Source: Gammaproteobacteria bacterium
Lineage (GTDB): Bacteria; Pseudomonadota; Gammaproteobacteria; Steroidobacterales; Steroidobacteraceae
Direction of reading: 5' to 3'
NCBI GenBank assembly: GCA_028293725.1
Contig: JAQGOE010000355.1
Span: forward strand, 1-64,000
Length of the DNA stretch: 64,000 nt
Position 1 is the first letter of the stretch. Every line of letters starts with the position of its first letter. Below are positions 23,711 through 32,679 of the stretch, piece after piece. A program made the translations under genes and the position numbers. Below the pieces are notes generated by a model. That model ran no database searches, was not told the DNA's origin, and saw only the letters and a program-made list of their open reading frames with translations.

Positions 23711-23957
23711 GACAGCGCTGGCGGGGATCGAGCCCACATCAACCCGCCGGTTAAGAGGTTCGGGAATCAATGAGCGCCCCCGATGGTCTTCGAGCTGTGC
23801 ATCGTCGCGGGCCCGTGCATCTTTAGCAACTCAACATAGTCGTTTGTGGAGTAGCGATCTCGCTTCCCACTGGAGCAGATCAATCGCCATACCGGCGTGT
23901 TGAATGCGATCTGGCACGAGATCCCAGAAACCCAACGCGAGCGGGGCTCGCGGCGGC

Positions 23958-24560
23958 CTACTTCCCCTGACTCTCTTTCAGCTCCCGGACCATGAACGTA
24001 ATGGCGTGCGTCCACGCCGCGTCGTTGTCGCCCCTGAAGTCATACGAGTTGCGCCCGACGATCTGGCCGCTGGCGACGTCGTGAAACTCGTAGGTCAGCG
24101 ATAAAATGAGATTGCTCACGCGATCGACCCATGTCACGAGGACCTGATCGGCACCGAGTTGTCTTCCGACCTGCAGGTCGCACCCGTTGCAATCATGCCA
24201 ATACGCTTGTTGCGACTTCAGTCGGTTGATCAAAGGCAGAGCCGGCGTGTTGTCCAGAACCTGGTATAGCTCGCTGTTTTCCAGCTCGCGGCGCAGGATC
24301 GCGCTCTCCGACTTGAGCCGTGCTGCGTGCTCGGCGGTGAATTGCGGTCCACCAAGGTCCCCGGTCAGCTCGATGTCCAGCACGACGAGTTTTGGTTTCG
24401 CGGGCGCGGCGAGCGCCAGATCAGCCTTCGGGGCGAGCCCGAGCAGCCCGACGGTCGCCAGCAGCCCCATCAGCAGAGCGCGTTTCTGGAGGATGCGTGA
24501 CCGAATTTTGCGCGTGTTGGTGTTATTGCACTGAAAATGAGGGACCCGAATCTTGGACAT
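23958..24560 (-). CDS. exported protein of the DUF2380/DUF3280 type
   Basis: A 200-residue protein with a long positively charged N-terminus, a hydrophobic stretch (LLMGLLATVGLLGLAPKADL) and an Ala-x-Ala cleavage region, then a domain beginning KPKLVVLDIELTGD. Members of this group are small periplasmic or lipoprotein-like proteins of unknown function often found near quinoprotein or phosphoketolase genes. Two cysteines occur in HDCNGCDLQVGRQLGADQV. Start at 24560 has GGAGGAG just upstream. It converges with xfp. Confidence 0.72.
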   Translation of the reverse strand: MSKIRVPHFQCNNTNTRKIRSRILQKRALLMGLLATVGLLGLAPKADLALAAPAKPKLVVLDIELTGDLGGPQFTAEHAARLKSESAILRRELENSELYQVLDNTPALPLINRLKSQQAYWHDCNGCDLQVGRQLGADQVLVTWVDRVSNLILSLTYEFHDVASGQIVGRNSYDFRGDNDAAWTHAITFMVRELKESQGK

Positions 24561-24590
24561 GGACTCCTCCAACGGCAGCGCAGCGGTCAA

Positions 24591-25225
24591 GCTTACGATA
24601 GTCAGGTTTCGCCTTTCCGCAAAAGCTTAGTGGGATCCACGGAGTAATCCCACCGTCGCGCGTAATTAATTGATCTAGGAAGAAACGAGAGGTAGGCGAT
24701 ACGGAGGGCGTGCCCGGCTTGTGCCTGGATCCACATGACCTTGCGATTGCAAAGTACATCGCAGGAAGGAAGCCATCGCTCTATATTTCGGCGACGGGAA
24801 AATCTGAGAGAACCCGAACTCTGCCTGGGTTGCCGTGTCAGCCTGTCCCACAACCTGATTGAGGTCGTTCACGGCCTGGGGAGCGGTGAAAGTCCCGCCC
24901 AACGTTGGCAAAAGGATGCGCTTGAAGTGCTGCTGCAGGGACCCACAGGCGGGAAACTGCGCCTGCGCTGGTGAGACAGACCCGCGCGATGGCACCCCTT
25001 GCGCAATCGCAACACCAGCGAGAGATATCGACGCAACAGGAGGTCCGCATCAAGGCGCGTATTCGCCGTAATAGGCACATGGTCGGAGATTCGCTGAAAT
25101 TCCCGAACGAAGGCGATAACGTCATTGAGGGAGAGCACGCTCACAGGCTTGGGCGATTCATCGCTGGCGTGGATCCGAGTTGCCGATCGTCGCTCAGAGA
25201 CTACCTGTTTCCGAGACGGGCCAGA
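24591..25225. other. gap with decayed coding traces only
   Basis: No intact gene is supported. A minus-strand frame near 25144-25030 begins SLNDVIAFVREFQRISDHVPITANTRLDADL, faintly like DUF1493 acyl-carrier-type proteins, then runs into unrelated sequence, so it may be a short remnant. The rest shows nothing recognisable. Confidence 0.35.
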
Positions 25226-25654
25226 TTAAAAGGTAAACAGGGCGCTGGCGTGCTGCGCTTGGCGATAGATCTTCTCCGCTTCCTGCAGTTCGCCGTTGAG
25301 GTGCAGCAGGCGCCCCAGGTTGATACGCGCTCCAAGGTGCCCACGGTACGTCTTCAACGCCGCGATGTATCCGGAGCGCGCCGGCGCCTCGTAGGATGAG
25401 GAGGTCGTCCATCGAATAGCTCAGCGTATCTGCGTTTTCTTCGGGCGGATGAGGCCGGCGCCAGCCAGAGAGCGCACTAGTTCTGCGGGCAGCGCGACCA
25501 GGCGATCGATGTCGGTCGCTGAATAAACAGCGGTTGCGGGCTGTGGCGGAACCCTTGGTGGCGTTAGCCGTTTCAGATTTCCCCGTGATGACATCTTCAC
25601 TTTTAGCGGTTTCGGACGCTGTGGCATTCCAACTCGCTTGCAAATGGAGCGCAC
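25226..25654 (-). pseudogene. remnant of a MerR-HTH/TPR regulator
   Basis: Three collinear pieces in different frames. The first (25654 to about 25421) ends in a MerR-like helix-turn-helix start, YSATDIDRLVALPAELVRSL then AGLIRPKK. The second, after a one-base slip at the AAGAAAA run, reads YSMDDLLILRGAGAL, the normal continuation of the MerR region. The third, in yet another frame, reads ARINLGRLLHLNGELQEAEK and on to a stop at 25226, a TPR repeat. In intact relatives about 150 residues separate the second and third parts, so there is also a large internal deletion. Clearly non-functional as a regulator. Confidence 0.7.
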
Positions 25655-25744
25655 AGATAGTGGGACATACGTGACTCGAGGAGCAGCAACATTCGATCCA
25701 CCTCACGCTCGTTGGTGTCGTTGAAGGCTTTTTCAGGGATTGGC

Positions 25745-26833
25745 ATGAAGCCGCCCGTCGAGCCGATGCTCGCCAAGCTGGGGGACGAGCTGCCGACGGG
25801 TGACTATCTGTATGAGCCCAAGTGGGACGGGTTCCGGGCAATCGTGTTCCGCGGCGAGGACGCCGTGTTTGTGCAGAGTCGGGATTCGCGGCCGCTCGAT
25901 CGCTACTTTCCGGAGCTGCACCAGGCGCTGCTGAAGGGTCTGCCAAAGAACTGCGTCGTTGACGGTGAAATCGTGATCGTGACGGCGCGCGGTCTCGACT
26001 TCGATTCCTTGCAGTTGCGTTTGCACCCCGCGACGTCGCGCGTCCAGAAGCTCGCCACTGAGACCCCCTCCTCTTTCGTCGCTTTCGATGTGCTCGCGGC
26101 AAGCGGACGCAGTCTCATGGCTGAGCCGCAATCGGCTCGCCGCAAAGCCCTCGAGAAACTGCTCGGTAAAGTGAAATCGCCGCTGCATATCACGCCGTTC
26201 ACGCGCGACCGCGCGATCGCGCTCGACTGGCTGAGACGCTTCGAAGGAGCCGGGTTGGACGGCGTGGTCGCGAAGCTGGCGTCCGGCGCCTACCTCCCGG
26301 GCAAGCGGGCAATGATCAAGGTGAAGCACGCGCGCACGGCCGACTGTGTTGTGGCCGGATTCCGCTGGCACAAGAGCGGCAAGGATGCGGTTGGATCGCT
26401 GCTTCTAGGTCTATACGACGCGCAGGGAGTGTTGCAGCATGTCGGGGTGACGTCGTCTTTCAAAATGGCGATGCGCAAGCAACTCGCTAAGGAACTCGCT
26501 CCGCTTCACCAGAAGGCCAAGGACGGGCACCCTTGGGGCAGGTGGGCAGATGGCGCCGCCAAATCGAGTCGCATGCCGGGCGGGCAGAGCCGATGGAGCG
26601 CGGGTAAGGACTTGTCATGGGAGCCGCTCAGGATTGAGCGCGTCTGCGAAGTGAAATATGACCACATGCAGGGCGATCGCTTCCGTCACGCGACGTTTTT
26701 CCTGCGCTGGCGACCCGACAAGCGGCCCCGGGACTGTGGTTATGACCAACTGGAAGTGACCAAGCCCTATGAGCTCGAGAAGATCTTCTCGTCACGCCCC
26801 GGAGATCCGAGTAAACAGCGGCCGCGGCGGTAG
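25745..26833 (+). CDS. ATP-dependent DNA ligase (LigC/LigD ligase-domain type)
   Basis: A 362-residue ligase with adenylation domain and OB fold. The nucleotidyl-lysine motif I is EPKWDGFRA with Lys26; motif III region is VVDGEIVI; motif IV is GVVAK; motif V lies in MIKVKHARTADCVV. No polymerase, phosphoesterase or Ku partner is present, so it is a stand-alone LigC-type enzyme sealing nicks or breaks, likely in stationary-phase repair. It starts at ATG 25745 with AGGGA upstream. The C-terminus is basic. Confidence 0.93.
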   Translation: MKPPVEPMLAKLGDELPTGDYLYEPKWDGFRAIVFRGEDAVFVQSRDSRPLDRYFPELHQALLKGLPKNCVVDGEIVIVTARGLDFDSLQLRLHPATSRVQKLATETPSSFVAFDVLAASGRSLMAEPQSARRKALEKLLGKVKSPLHITPFTRDRAIALDWLRRFEGAGLDGVVAKLASGAYLPGKRAMIKVKHARTADCVVAGFRWHKSGKDAVGSLLLGLYDAQGVLQHVGVTSSFKMAMRKQLAKELAPLHQKAKDGHPWGRWADGAAKSSRMPGGQSRWSAGKDLSWEPLRIERVCEVKYDHMQGDRFRHATFFLRWRPDKRPRDCGYDQLEVTKPYELEKIFSSRPGDPSKQRPRR

Positions 26834-27168
26834 TGCGCGATTTTGCGCCTGTCGGGAGATGAGGACCGCGGATAGGGAAGTCAACTCGCAACCCTCACGG
26901 CCTGGATAGCGGAGCTGGAGCCCAACAAAAATCGGGGTCGAGCGACGGTGTCGCGAGCGCGGGCATCAGGGAGTGTTGGCAGGGTCGCCAACCTCGACCT
27001 GCGCCCTCGCTTAGGCGTCCCGCCGACCTCCGCCTTTGGGGATTCGTCGCTCCTGTGTGCATGGCATTCGCGGCTTTCGCGTCGACGGCTTCTTTTCCGC
27101 GCGGGTGCCGGCTCGGCACAAAACCTGCGGGTGCCTGGGAGTGATCCCACATCCCGGAGGACTCAATC
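26834..27168. other. gap without a supported gene
   Basis: About 335 bases after the ligase gene. Open frames on both strands have biased serine/arginine translations and no domain. The end of the gap holds the ribosome site (GGAGG, 8 bases before the ATG) of the small acidic protein. Confidence 0.45.
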
Positions 27169-27420
27169 ATGGCTAAGAGCCAAGAGATCGACCCGATGGA
27201 ATCGCCGTTGGATCCTGATGCGACACAGGTACAGCCACCGCTGAGCGGAACCGTGGACGACGACGACGACGACGCAGATGATGAGCATTGGGATGAGAAT
27301 GAGCCTCCGGACCGGGCGCTCAGTACTCGAAGTGAAACGCAGGACGAATTCCGGCTCGACGAACGGGAGGAAGACGCGGCCGAAGACCCGGCGGCAGGCG
27401 ATGAGGACAGCCTGGACTGA
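27169..27420 (+). CDS. small, highly acidic hypothetical protein
   Basis: An 83-residue protein with about a third Asp plus Glu, including a run of six Asp around residues 30-35 (TVDDDDDDADDEHWDEN). It has an excellent ribosome site (GGAGG eight bases before the ATG), which supports it as a real gene. No domain is recognised; the composition predicts disorder. Such proteins can act as DNA mimics, metal buffers or chaperone-like factors, but nothing here decides. Confidence 0.65.
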   Translation: MAKSQEIDPMESPLDPDATQVQPPLSGTVDDDDDDADDEHWDENEPPDRALSTRSETQDEFRLDEREEDAAEDPAAGDEDSLD

Positions 27421-27512
27421 AGGAAGTGTGACCCCGCACGATCATTAACCTGGAGCAAAGAATCGCCGCTGCAGCGACGGCGGTTTGCGAGCTGTCAGGC
27501 GTTGGCAGGTTC

Positions 27513-27998
27513 TCAGGGCAGTTTGGCGGTACCTGTCGTATCTGGGGCACCCGGGGCGGCCAGGACCTTGCCCATCCAGGTGAGCATCGAGGTCCCCTCC
27601 TCCTCGGTCGCCGCATGCTCGAGCGACTGGTTCTGCAGATCGGCGCTGCGCAGCGCGACAGGTTCGCTCTCGCTCAATAGTTGCAGGGCGCGTCGTGTCT
27701 CGATGTCTCCGCGCGGCTGCACCGCGATCGCCGCTTTACCCTCTAGCACGGCACGTTGAAACAGTTGCACCGAGCGCTCACGCTCGTCGTTACCATCACT
27801 CTGAAACAACTTGCGGAAGTACTCCGTCAACTTCGCGTCGAGACCCTCCCGCGGTACGAGCTTGACTTGCCCCAGCTCCTGCAAGGAAGTGAGCTCCACC
27901 CGATCGGTTGCGAAGCCGTCTTTGACCAAACGGGTACGAACCGCTTCGGCGGTGGCGTGATCATTGAACACTGCGACAAGTACTGCACTCATGAGCAT
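27513..27998 (-). CDS. small stress-type protein, general stress protein 17M-like fold
   Basis: A 161-residue protein starting AVLVAVFNDHATAEAVRTRL, the beta-alpha start of the general stress protein 17M-like/heat-induced YflT group, followed by a region rich in Glu and Arg (FQSDGNDERERSVQLFQRAV) and a beta segment GKAAIAVQPRG. Two in-frame ATG codons (27998, 27992) are possible. Function unknown; the group is linked to stress response. Family assignment is moderate. Confidence 0.68.
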   Translation of the reverse strand: MLMSAVLVAVFNDHATAEAVRTRLVKDGFATDRVELTSLQELGQVKLVPREGLDAKLTEYFRKLFQSDGNDERERSVQLFQRAVLEGKAAIAVQPRGDIETRRALQLLSESEPVALRSADLQNQSLEHAATEEEGTSMLTWMGKVLAAPGAPDTTGTAKLP

Positions 27999-28238
27999 AG
28001 ATTGCCCTGCTCTTCAGGTGCCGGGTAGTGCCTGTAGGCCGCATTCGCGTGTAGGACTCAGTTACTGAGGAACGACCCCGACCCCACGGCGCCGCAGACC
28101 TGGCCGATGGCATGACATGCGCTAAAATCAGTGCGGCGCTTTCGAAGACTGCGCCGACCGCGGCTTTTCGGCGCGGGCCCGCATGCTTCGCGTACACCGC
28201 CTGAGATGCCATCCTGGGATAATTGGAGGTGAACGCTT

Positions 28239-29648
28239 TTGGGGAGCAGATGGTCATTCAGGGGGATTCGAGCTGAGGCACCCCAAAAGGCCCTTGCGGC
28301 CCACGCTCGGTCGGCGCCGACTGTCCCCCTGATTTTCCTTCTCCTGATGAGTGGCGCTGTATACGGTGCGCCGGACGAAGCAGCGTCGCCACCGACCTCG
28401 CAGAACGATCATGGCGATTGGTTCTCAATTCACTGGCAGGCCACTTTCGTGGAGCAGGGGACGCTGGGGTTTAAGGCGCCGTACCGTGGACCCAACAGCC
28501 TTTCACCCAACATTGGGAGGGAAACTGTCGACACCACGCTGTTCACGGGAGTCCGCCTGTGGTCAGGCGCGGAGGCCTGGGTCAATCCTGAGATCGACCA
28601 GGGCTTCGGTCTGGACAACACGTTGGGGGTCGCCGGATTTCCCAGTGGCGAGGCCTACAAAGTCGGTAAGAATCAGCCCTACTTGCGGCTGCAGCGCCTG
28701 TTCGTGCGGCAGACGCTCAACCTCGACGACACCCGCCAACCGGTAAGCGGGGGCGCAAACCAATTCGACTGCTCCTGCAGTCCTGAACGCTTGGTCTTGA
28801 CTGTTGGGAAATTCAGCGTCACCGATGTCTTCGACACCAATCGGTACGCTCACGATCCCAGAGCTGATTTCCTTAACTGGGCGCTCCTGGACGCAGGCTC
28901 GTTTGACTACGCCGCGGATGCCTGGGGCTATACCGTCGGCGCAGCCGCCGAATGGTATGAGGGGCGGTGGACTGTGCGCGCAGGCGTGTTCGATCTGTCC
29001 GACGTGCCGAACAGCGCGCGTCTCGATCCGGGATTTCACGAGTTTCAGATCGTGGGTGAGATCGAGAGGAGGCACGAAATACGTTCTCAGTCAGGAAGAG
29101 TACTCGTGACCGTTTTCGACAGTCGGGGGCGCATGGGTCTCCTCGATGAGGCCGTGGGCGTCGCGCAAGCAGCAGCTGATACCGTGGATATCGCTGCTGT
29201 GCGCCGCTACCGTAGCCGCCTCGGCGGAAGCCTCAACCTGGAGCAACAGCTCTCGGGCGAGCTCGGATTGTTCGCGCGTGTGGGAAAGCGTGCGGGCGAC
29301 GTCGAATCCTATGAGTTCACCGATATCGACCGGACAATGTCAGTGGGTCTGTCGCTTAAGGGACCGCTATGGGGTCGTCCCGACGATACGGTCGCAATGG
29401 CAACAGTCATCAATGGCATCTCCGGTTCGCGCGAAGGCTACCTCAACGCGGGCGGCCTTGGGATTCTTGTGGGCGATGGAAAGCTGCCGCATGCGGGGCC
29501 GGAGAAGATTGTGGAGACCTACTATAACGTTGCCGTTTTTGGGCACATCCAACTGACTGTGGACTACCAGTGGGTCGACAACCCGGGGTACAACCGCGAC
29601 CGCGGACCGGTGTCGATTTTCGCCGTGCGCACCCATGTGCAGTTCTGA
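28239..29648 (+). CDS. carbohydrate-selective porin, OprB family
   Basis: A 469-residue outer-membrane protein. I chose TTG 28239 because GGAGGTGA lies seven bases upstream and the following frame gives a signal peptide ending LLLMSGAVYGA. The mature part begins with HWQATFVEQGTLGFKAPYRG, typical of OprB-like porins that carry sugars across the outer membrane, and the C-terminal strand ends in Phe (RTHVQF), as needed for BAM recognition. It stands alone, with no sugar transporter beside it. Confidence 0.85.
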   Translation: MGSRWSFRGIRAEAPQKALAAHARSAPTVPLIFLLLMSGAVYGAPDEAASPPTSQNDHGDWFSIHWQATFVEQGTLGFKAPYRGPNSLSPNIGRETVDTTLFTGVRLWSGAEAWVNPEIDQGFGLDNTLGVAGFPSGEAYKVGKNQPYLRLQRLFVRQTLNLDDTRQPVSGGANQFDCSCSPERLVLTVGKFSVTDVFDTNRYAHDPRADFLNWALLDAGSFDYAADAWGYTVGAAAEWYEGRWTVRAGVFDLSDVPNSARLDPGFHEFQIVGEIERRHEIRSQSGRVLVTVFDSRGRMGLLDEAVGVAQAAADTVDIAAVRRYRSRLGGSLNLEQQLSGELGLFARVGKRAGDVESYEFTDIDRTMSVGLSLKGPLWGRPDDTVAMATVINGISGSREGYLNAGGLGILVGDGKLPHAGPEKIVETYYNVAVFGHIQLTVDYQWVDNPGYNRDRGPVSIFAVRTHVQF

Positions 29649-29854
29649 GGCGGGAAACGATCCTCGGTGGAATCACTACCGCTGTGCGCCCGGTTAGGAC
29701 AGATTGTGCAGACATAGCCAGAGCTTGAGAACATCTCTCGGCTTGTGGTCGAAGACAGCACAGCCCGCGTCAGCAGTAGTATGATCGTTTCGCGGGCACT
29801 GCCGTCGAACTGATCGATGCGCAGGCGCCGCGCCCACTGAGGAGTGAGTCCGAG

Positions 29855-30094
29855 ATGACGAAAGTTACCTATGAGATCGTCAGGCACGATGGCGGTTGGG
29901 CTTATCGAGCAGGGGAAACCTACTCCGAGCCGTATCCCTCGCATGCGGCCGCGCGGGCTGCAGCAGAACGGGCCGCCAGCGAACAACAAGCGCCGGGCGA
30001 TTCGGTGATCATCTCGTACGAAGACAAAGACGGTCAGTGGCACAAGGAGGTGTCGTCGGGAAACGATCGGCCCAAGACGGACGTCGAGGGATAA
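29855..30094 (+). CDS. DUF2188 domain protein
   Basis: A 79-residue soluble protein. YEIVRHDGGWAYRAGETYSE followed by an Ala-rich helix (AAARAAAERAA) and ISYEDKDGQWHKE match DUF2188, small two-strand/helix proteins of unknown function found in many proteobacteria. GGAGTGAG precedes the ATG. Confidence 0.8.
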   Translation: MTKVTYEIVRHDGGWAYRAGETYSEPYPSHAAARAAAERAASEQQAPGDSVIISYEDKDGQWHKEVSSGNDRPKTDVEG

Positions 30095-30448
30095 CGACGG
30101 AGCAAGAGCTCATTCGATACGATTCGGAAACGGAAGCGAGAACGCGCCAACTCACGGCGATCGAGAAAAAGCGAAACACATGGCAACGTATGTCCGTTGA
30201 AGCGGTCGCTCAACAGTACTCTGACAAACCGAGCCTTCAGTGCCGGTTCTGCGTATCGTGGAATCGTCCTTGCAGTATAGAGGTTGTACTTCTATTTTTT
30301 AATGTGTGGTACAGGTCAAAATTAAGCTCACTGCTAATGCAGGGAGGCATGGGTAGGCAGGTCGCGTGAGGGGATGCGTCCATGGGGCGGGGCTGGCATC
30401 ACCGTGTTGGATTTGTTCCGAAGCATAGTTGGCGAAGGTTAGAATCCA
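30095..30448. other. gap, locally AT-rich
   Basis: About 350 bases. The part 30270-30330 is notably AT-rich (a TTTTTT run then AATGTGTGG) compared with its neighbours, which could be promoter or remnant sequence. No frame here is convincing. Confidence 0.4.
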
Positions 30449-31783
30449 TTATCCAACCGGGCGGAATTGCTCGCTCCGGCCGGCGGCCAATGCCGCGGAA
30501 CCTTCTCGAGCCCCGATGCCCATCATTGCCAGTGCAGCGAGGACGTAGGGAATTGCGAACAACACATAGAGGTGTGCTGGTGTCCAACCTTTATCCAAGA
30601 GCGCGCCAGAAATGACGGGCGCCAGAATCGCACCCAGTCGACCAATGCCGATAGCCGTGCCCATCCCCGTGGCGCGCACACCGGTCGGGTACAAGAGGGG
30701 TCCGACCGCATAAAGACCCGCCATGGCGCCATTGGCGATCATGCCTACGAGCAATGCGGTCCATAGCGCAGCGTTGAGATTGCTCATCGACAGGGCGAAT
30801 ACTCCAATCATGAGCGCTGTAGCCAGGAGCACTACGGTTAGCAACCAACGCGCGTTCGCGCGCGCGGCGCCCCACGTGTACAGAAGGCAGCCGGCAATGC
30901 CACCGAGATTCAGCAAGATACCGCCCGTCAGGCCCTGGTTCGTAGCCAAACCCGCAGCCGTTAGCAGGCGCGGTGTCCAGCTCATGATGAAGTAATAGCT
31001 TGCCATGGTGCAGAAGAACACGAACCAAGTGAGGACCGATGTGCGCGTCACAAGAAGCGCACACGCAGTCGCAGGTGTACCCGTCGGCGTGTCAGACAGA
31101 ACACTCACTGGCGCCAGGCGCATGGAGAGAAGTAGATCATTCACTCGACGAAGCGCGTCCGGCGGGCGACGTGTCAAAAGAAATTCCAACGACTCGGGGA
31201 GGCGGTACCAGGCGATTGGGAGAAGGACGAGTGATAGAAGGCCCCCGATTGCAAATGCGGATCGCCAACCAAAGCGTTGGACGGCGAGTGCTGTGAGGAT
31301 GCCGCCGATAGTTGCCCCGACGGAGTAGCCGGTCGCATAGATTGCGAGGGCAACACTGCGCCAGCGTTCCGGCGCGTATTCAGAGACGATTACCGCAACG
31401 CTTGCAATTGTGCCGCCAATACCGATGCCGGTGAGGACGCGGAGCGTCAGCAGTTGCACGAATCCGGAAGTTGCGGCCGAGCCGACCATACCGAGCGCGG
31501 CGGTCGCTACCGACAGCAGGACGATTGGGCGCCGCCCCAGACGATCCGCCCATGGCGCGACCAGCAACGAGCCGATCCCCATGCCAACGAGACCCGCGCT
31601 CAACAGGAAACCGAGTTGGCTGTCGGCAAGGTGCCACTCTGTCTTGACTCCTGATGCGGCAAACGACATGGCAAGGATGTCAAAGCCGTCCAGCATGTTG
31701 AGGCAGACGCAGACCCCGATGGCGAAAAGCTGAAAACGGGTCAATCGCCCTTCACCTACGCGGCGCTGTAGTTCAGTGTTCAC
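30449..31783 (-). CDS. MFS transporter, aromatic acid:H+ symporter type
   Basis: A 444-residue major facilitator protein with twelve predicted helices. NMLDGFDILAMSFA in helix 1 carries the Asp typical of the AAHS family, and WADRLGRRPIVLL is the loop 2-3 signature. The family imports aromatic or other organic acids with protons. It starts at a GTG overlapping the stop of the GntR gene by four bases, so regulator and transporter are coupled, and it is probably the import step for the substrate of the divergent dioxygenase. Confidence 0.88.
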   Translation of the reverse strand: MNTELQRRVGEGRLTRFQLFAIGVCVCLNMLDGFDILAMSFAASGVKTEWHLADSQLGFLLSAGLVGMGIGSLLVAPWADRLGRRPIVLLSVATAALGMVGSAATSGFVQLLTLRVLTGIGIGGTIASVAVIVSEYAPERWRSVALAIYATGYSVGATIGGILTALAVQRFGWRSAFAIGGLLSLVLLPIAWYRLPESLEFLLTRRPPDALRRVNDLLLSMRLAPVSVLSDTPTGTPATACALLVTRTSVLTWFVFFCTMASYYFIMSWTPRLLTAAGLATNQGLTGGILLNLGGIAGCLLYTWGAARANARWLLTVVLLATALMIGVFALSMSNLNAALWTALLVGMIANGAMAGLYAVGPLLYPTGVRATGMGTAIGIGRLGAILAPVISGALLDKGWTPAHLYVLFAIPYVLAALAMMGIGAREGSAALAAGRSEQFRPVG

Positions 31784-32562
31784 TGCGATGACTTGCGGGC
31801 AACGTGAAACCTCCCAAACAGGCTGTAGCGCGAGCCGGGATGCACGAGGCGCGCTGTTGAGACGACGGCGCCGCGCGACCACGTTCGTCGACGCATATGA
31901 AGTACCGGTTCGGTAGCGGGAATTCCAAGAAGCGCACACGTGGCTGGATCGGGCATCAACGCCTGGATCACGTGCTCCACCTCGTCGAGTGGACCTAAGC
32001 TCATCAGGTACTCGTTGGGCGTGTGACGCGCGAAATCCTGCTTCAGGTACCCCGTCGCAAAGTCAGGTGTCACGTAGCGATTCTCGAGCTGCACGGAGCG
32101 GTCATCCTCGAAATGTACGATGAGCGAGTGATAAACAATCGAGCCTGGCGATACCTCGAGCTCGGTGCCGATCTCGAGGTCACACGGCTCTGCTGCAAGC
32201 AATTTCACCTTTGCCGAATGGCGGTGGCCCCGTTCGCGGATCTCATCCTGGATGTTGCGAACCTCCATCATCGTTGCCTGCGCTTTGCGTGCGGCGACGT
32301 GCGTTCCCGCACCCGGGCGGCGAGTCAACATGCCCTCGGCCGCGAGGTCCCGGAGCGCGCCATGCACGGTCATACGCGCCGTTCCAAACTCCTTGGCGAG
32401 CTCGCTCTCGGAAGGGACCCGGTATCCCTCGGTCCATACGCCGGACTCGATCTTGCCGACCACGAACTGTTTGATGCGCTCGCCGAGCGATAGACCTACA
32501 CCGAGACCTCCCGGCAACTGAAAGTCGCGTTTTCCCCTGCCCACTCGCTGGACCTCCGCCAT
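31780..32562 (-). CDS. GntR-family regulator, HutC subgroup with UTRA domain
   Basis: A 260-residue repressor: winged helix (about 25-95, with VPSESELAKEFGTARMTVHG) and a UTRA ligand-binding domain (about 100-255, with YVTPDFATGYL and TEPVLHMRRRTWS). UTRA domains bind small effectors such as histidine-pathway or sugar-phosphate compounds. It lies divergent to the phytanoyl-CoA dioxygenase gene; the palindromes in between are its likely operators. The ATG at 32562 has GGAGGT upstream. Confidence 0.92.
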   Translation of the reverse strand: MAEVQRVGRGKRDFQLPGGLGVGLSLGERIKQFVVGKIESGVWTEGYRVPSESELAKEFGTARMTVHGALRDLAAEGMLTRRPGAGTHVAARKAQATMMEVRNIQDEIRERGHRHSAKVKLLAAEPCDLEIGTELEVSPGSIVYHSLIVHFEDDRSVQLENRYVTPDFATGYLKQDFARHTPNEYLMSLGPLDEVEHVIQALMPDPATCALLGIPATEPVLHMRRRTWSRGAVVSTARLVHPGSRYSLFGRFHVARKSSQ

Positions 32563-32592
32563 CGCAGCTCTCGGCCGGCTCCGCGCCAAGCC

Positions 32593-32640
32593 TTGACAGA
32601 GCATTGCCCTAGTGCGATATATTATTACCCTAGGGTAATA
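32593..32640 (+). promoter_or_regulatory. dioxygenase promoter with two GntR operator copies
   Basis: A -35 box TTGACA (32593-32598) is followed at 17-19 bases by a GATATATT -10 region. An 18-bp perfect palindrome TATTACCCTAGGGTAATA sits at 32623-32640. A second, imperfect copy ATTGCCCTAGTGCGAT (32603-32618) matches its 16-bp core at 12 positions and is displaced by exactly 21 bp, two helical turns. The copies cover the spacer, -10 and start region, the place expected for repression by the divergent GntR protein. Confidence 0.72.
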
Positions 32641-32679
32641 CAGCGCAAGCTCAACATCACTCCTGGAGCGAGCACCGTC

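Noticed and set aside
24869..25144. Possible acyl-carrier-like (DUF1493) gene on the minus strand
   Set aside because: Only about 35 residues look family-like and the serine attachment region is absent; at best a remnant.
25194..26102. Long minus-strand open frame opposite the DNA ligase
   Set aside because: It is antisense to a clear ligase gene and has serine/arginine-rich shadow composition; only its left tail overlaps the real MerR/TPR remnant.
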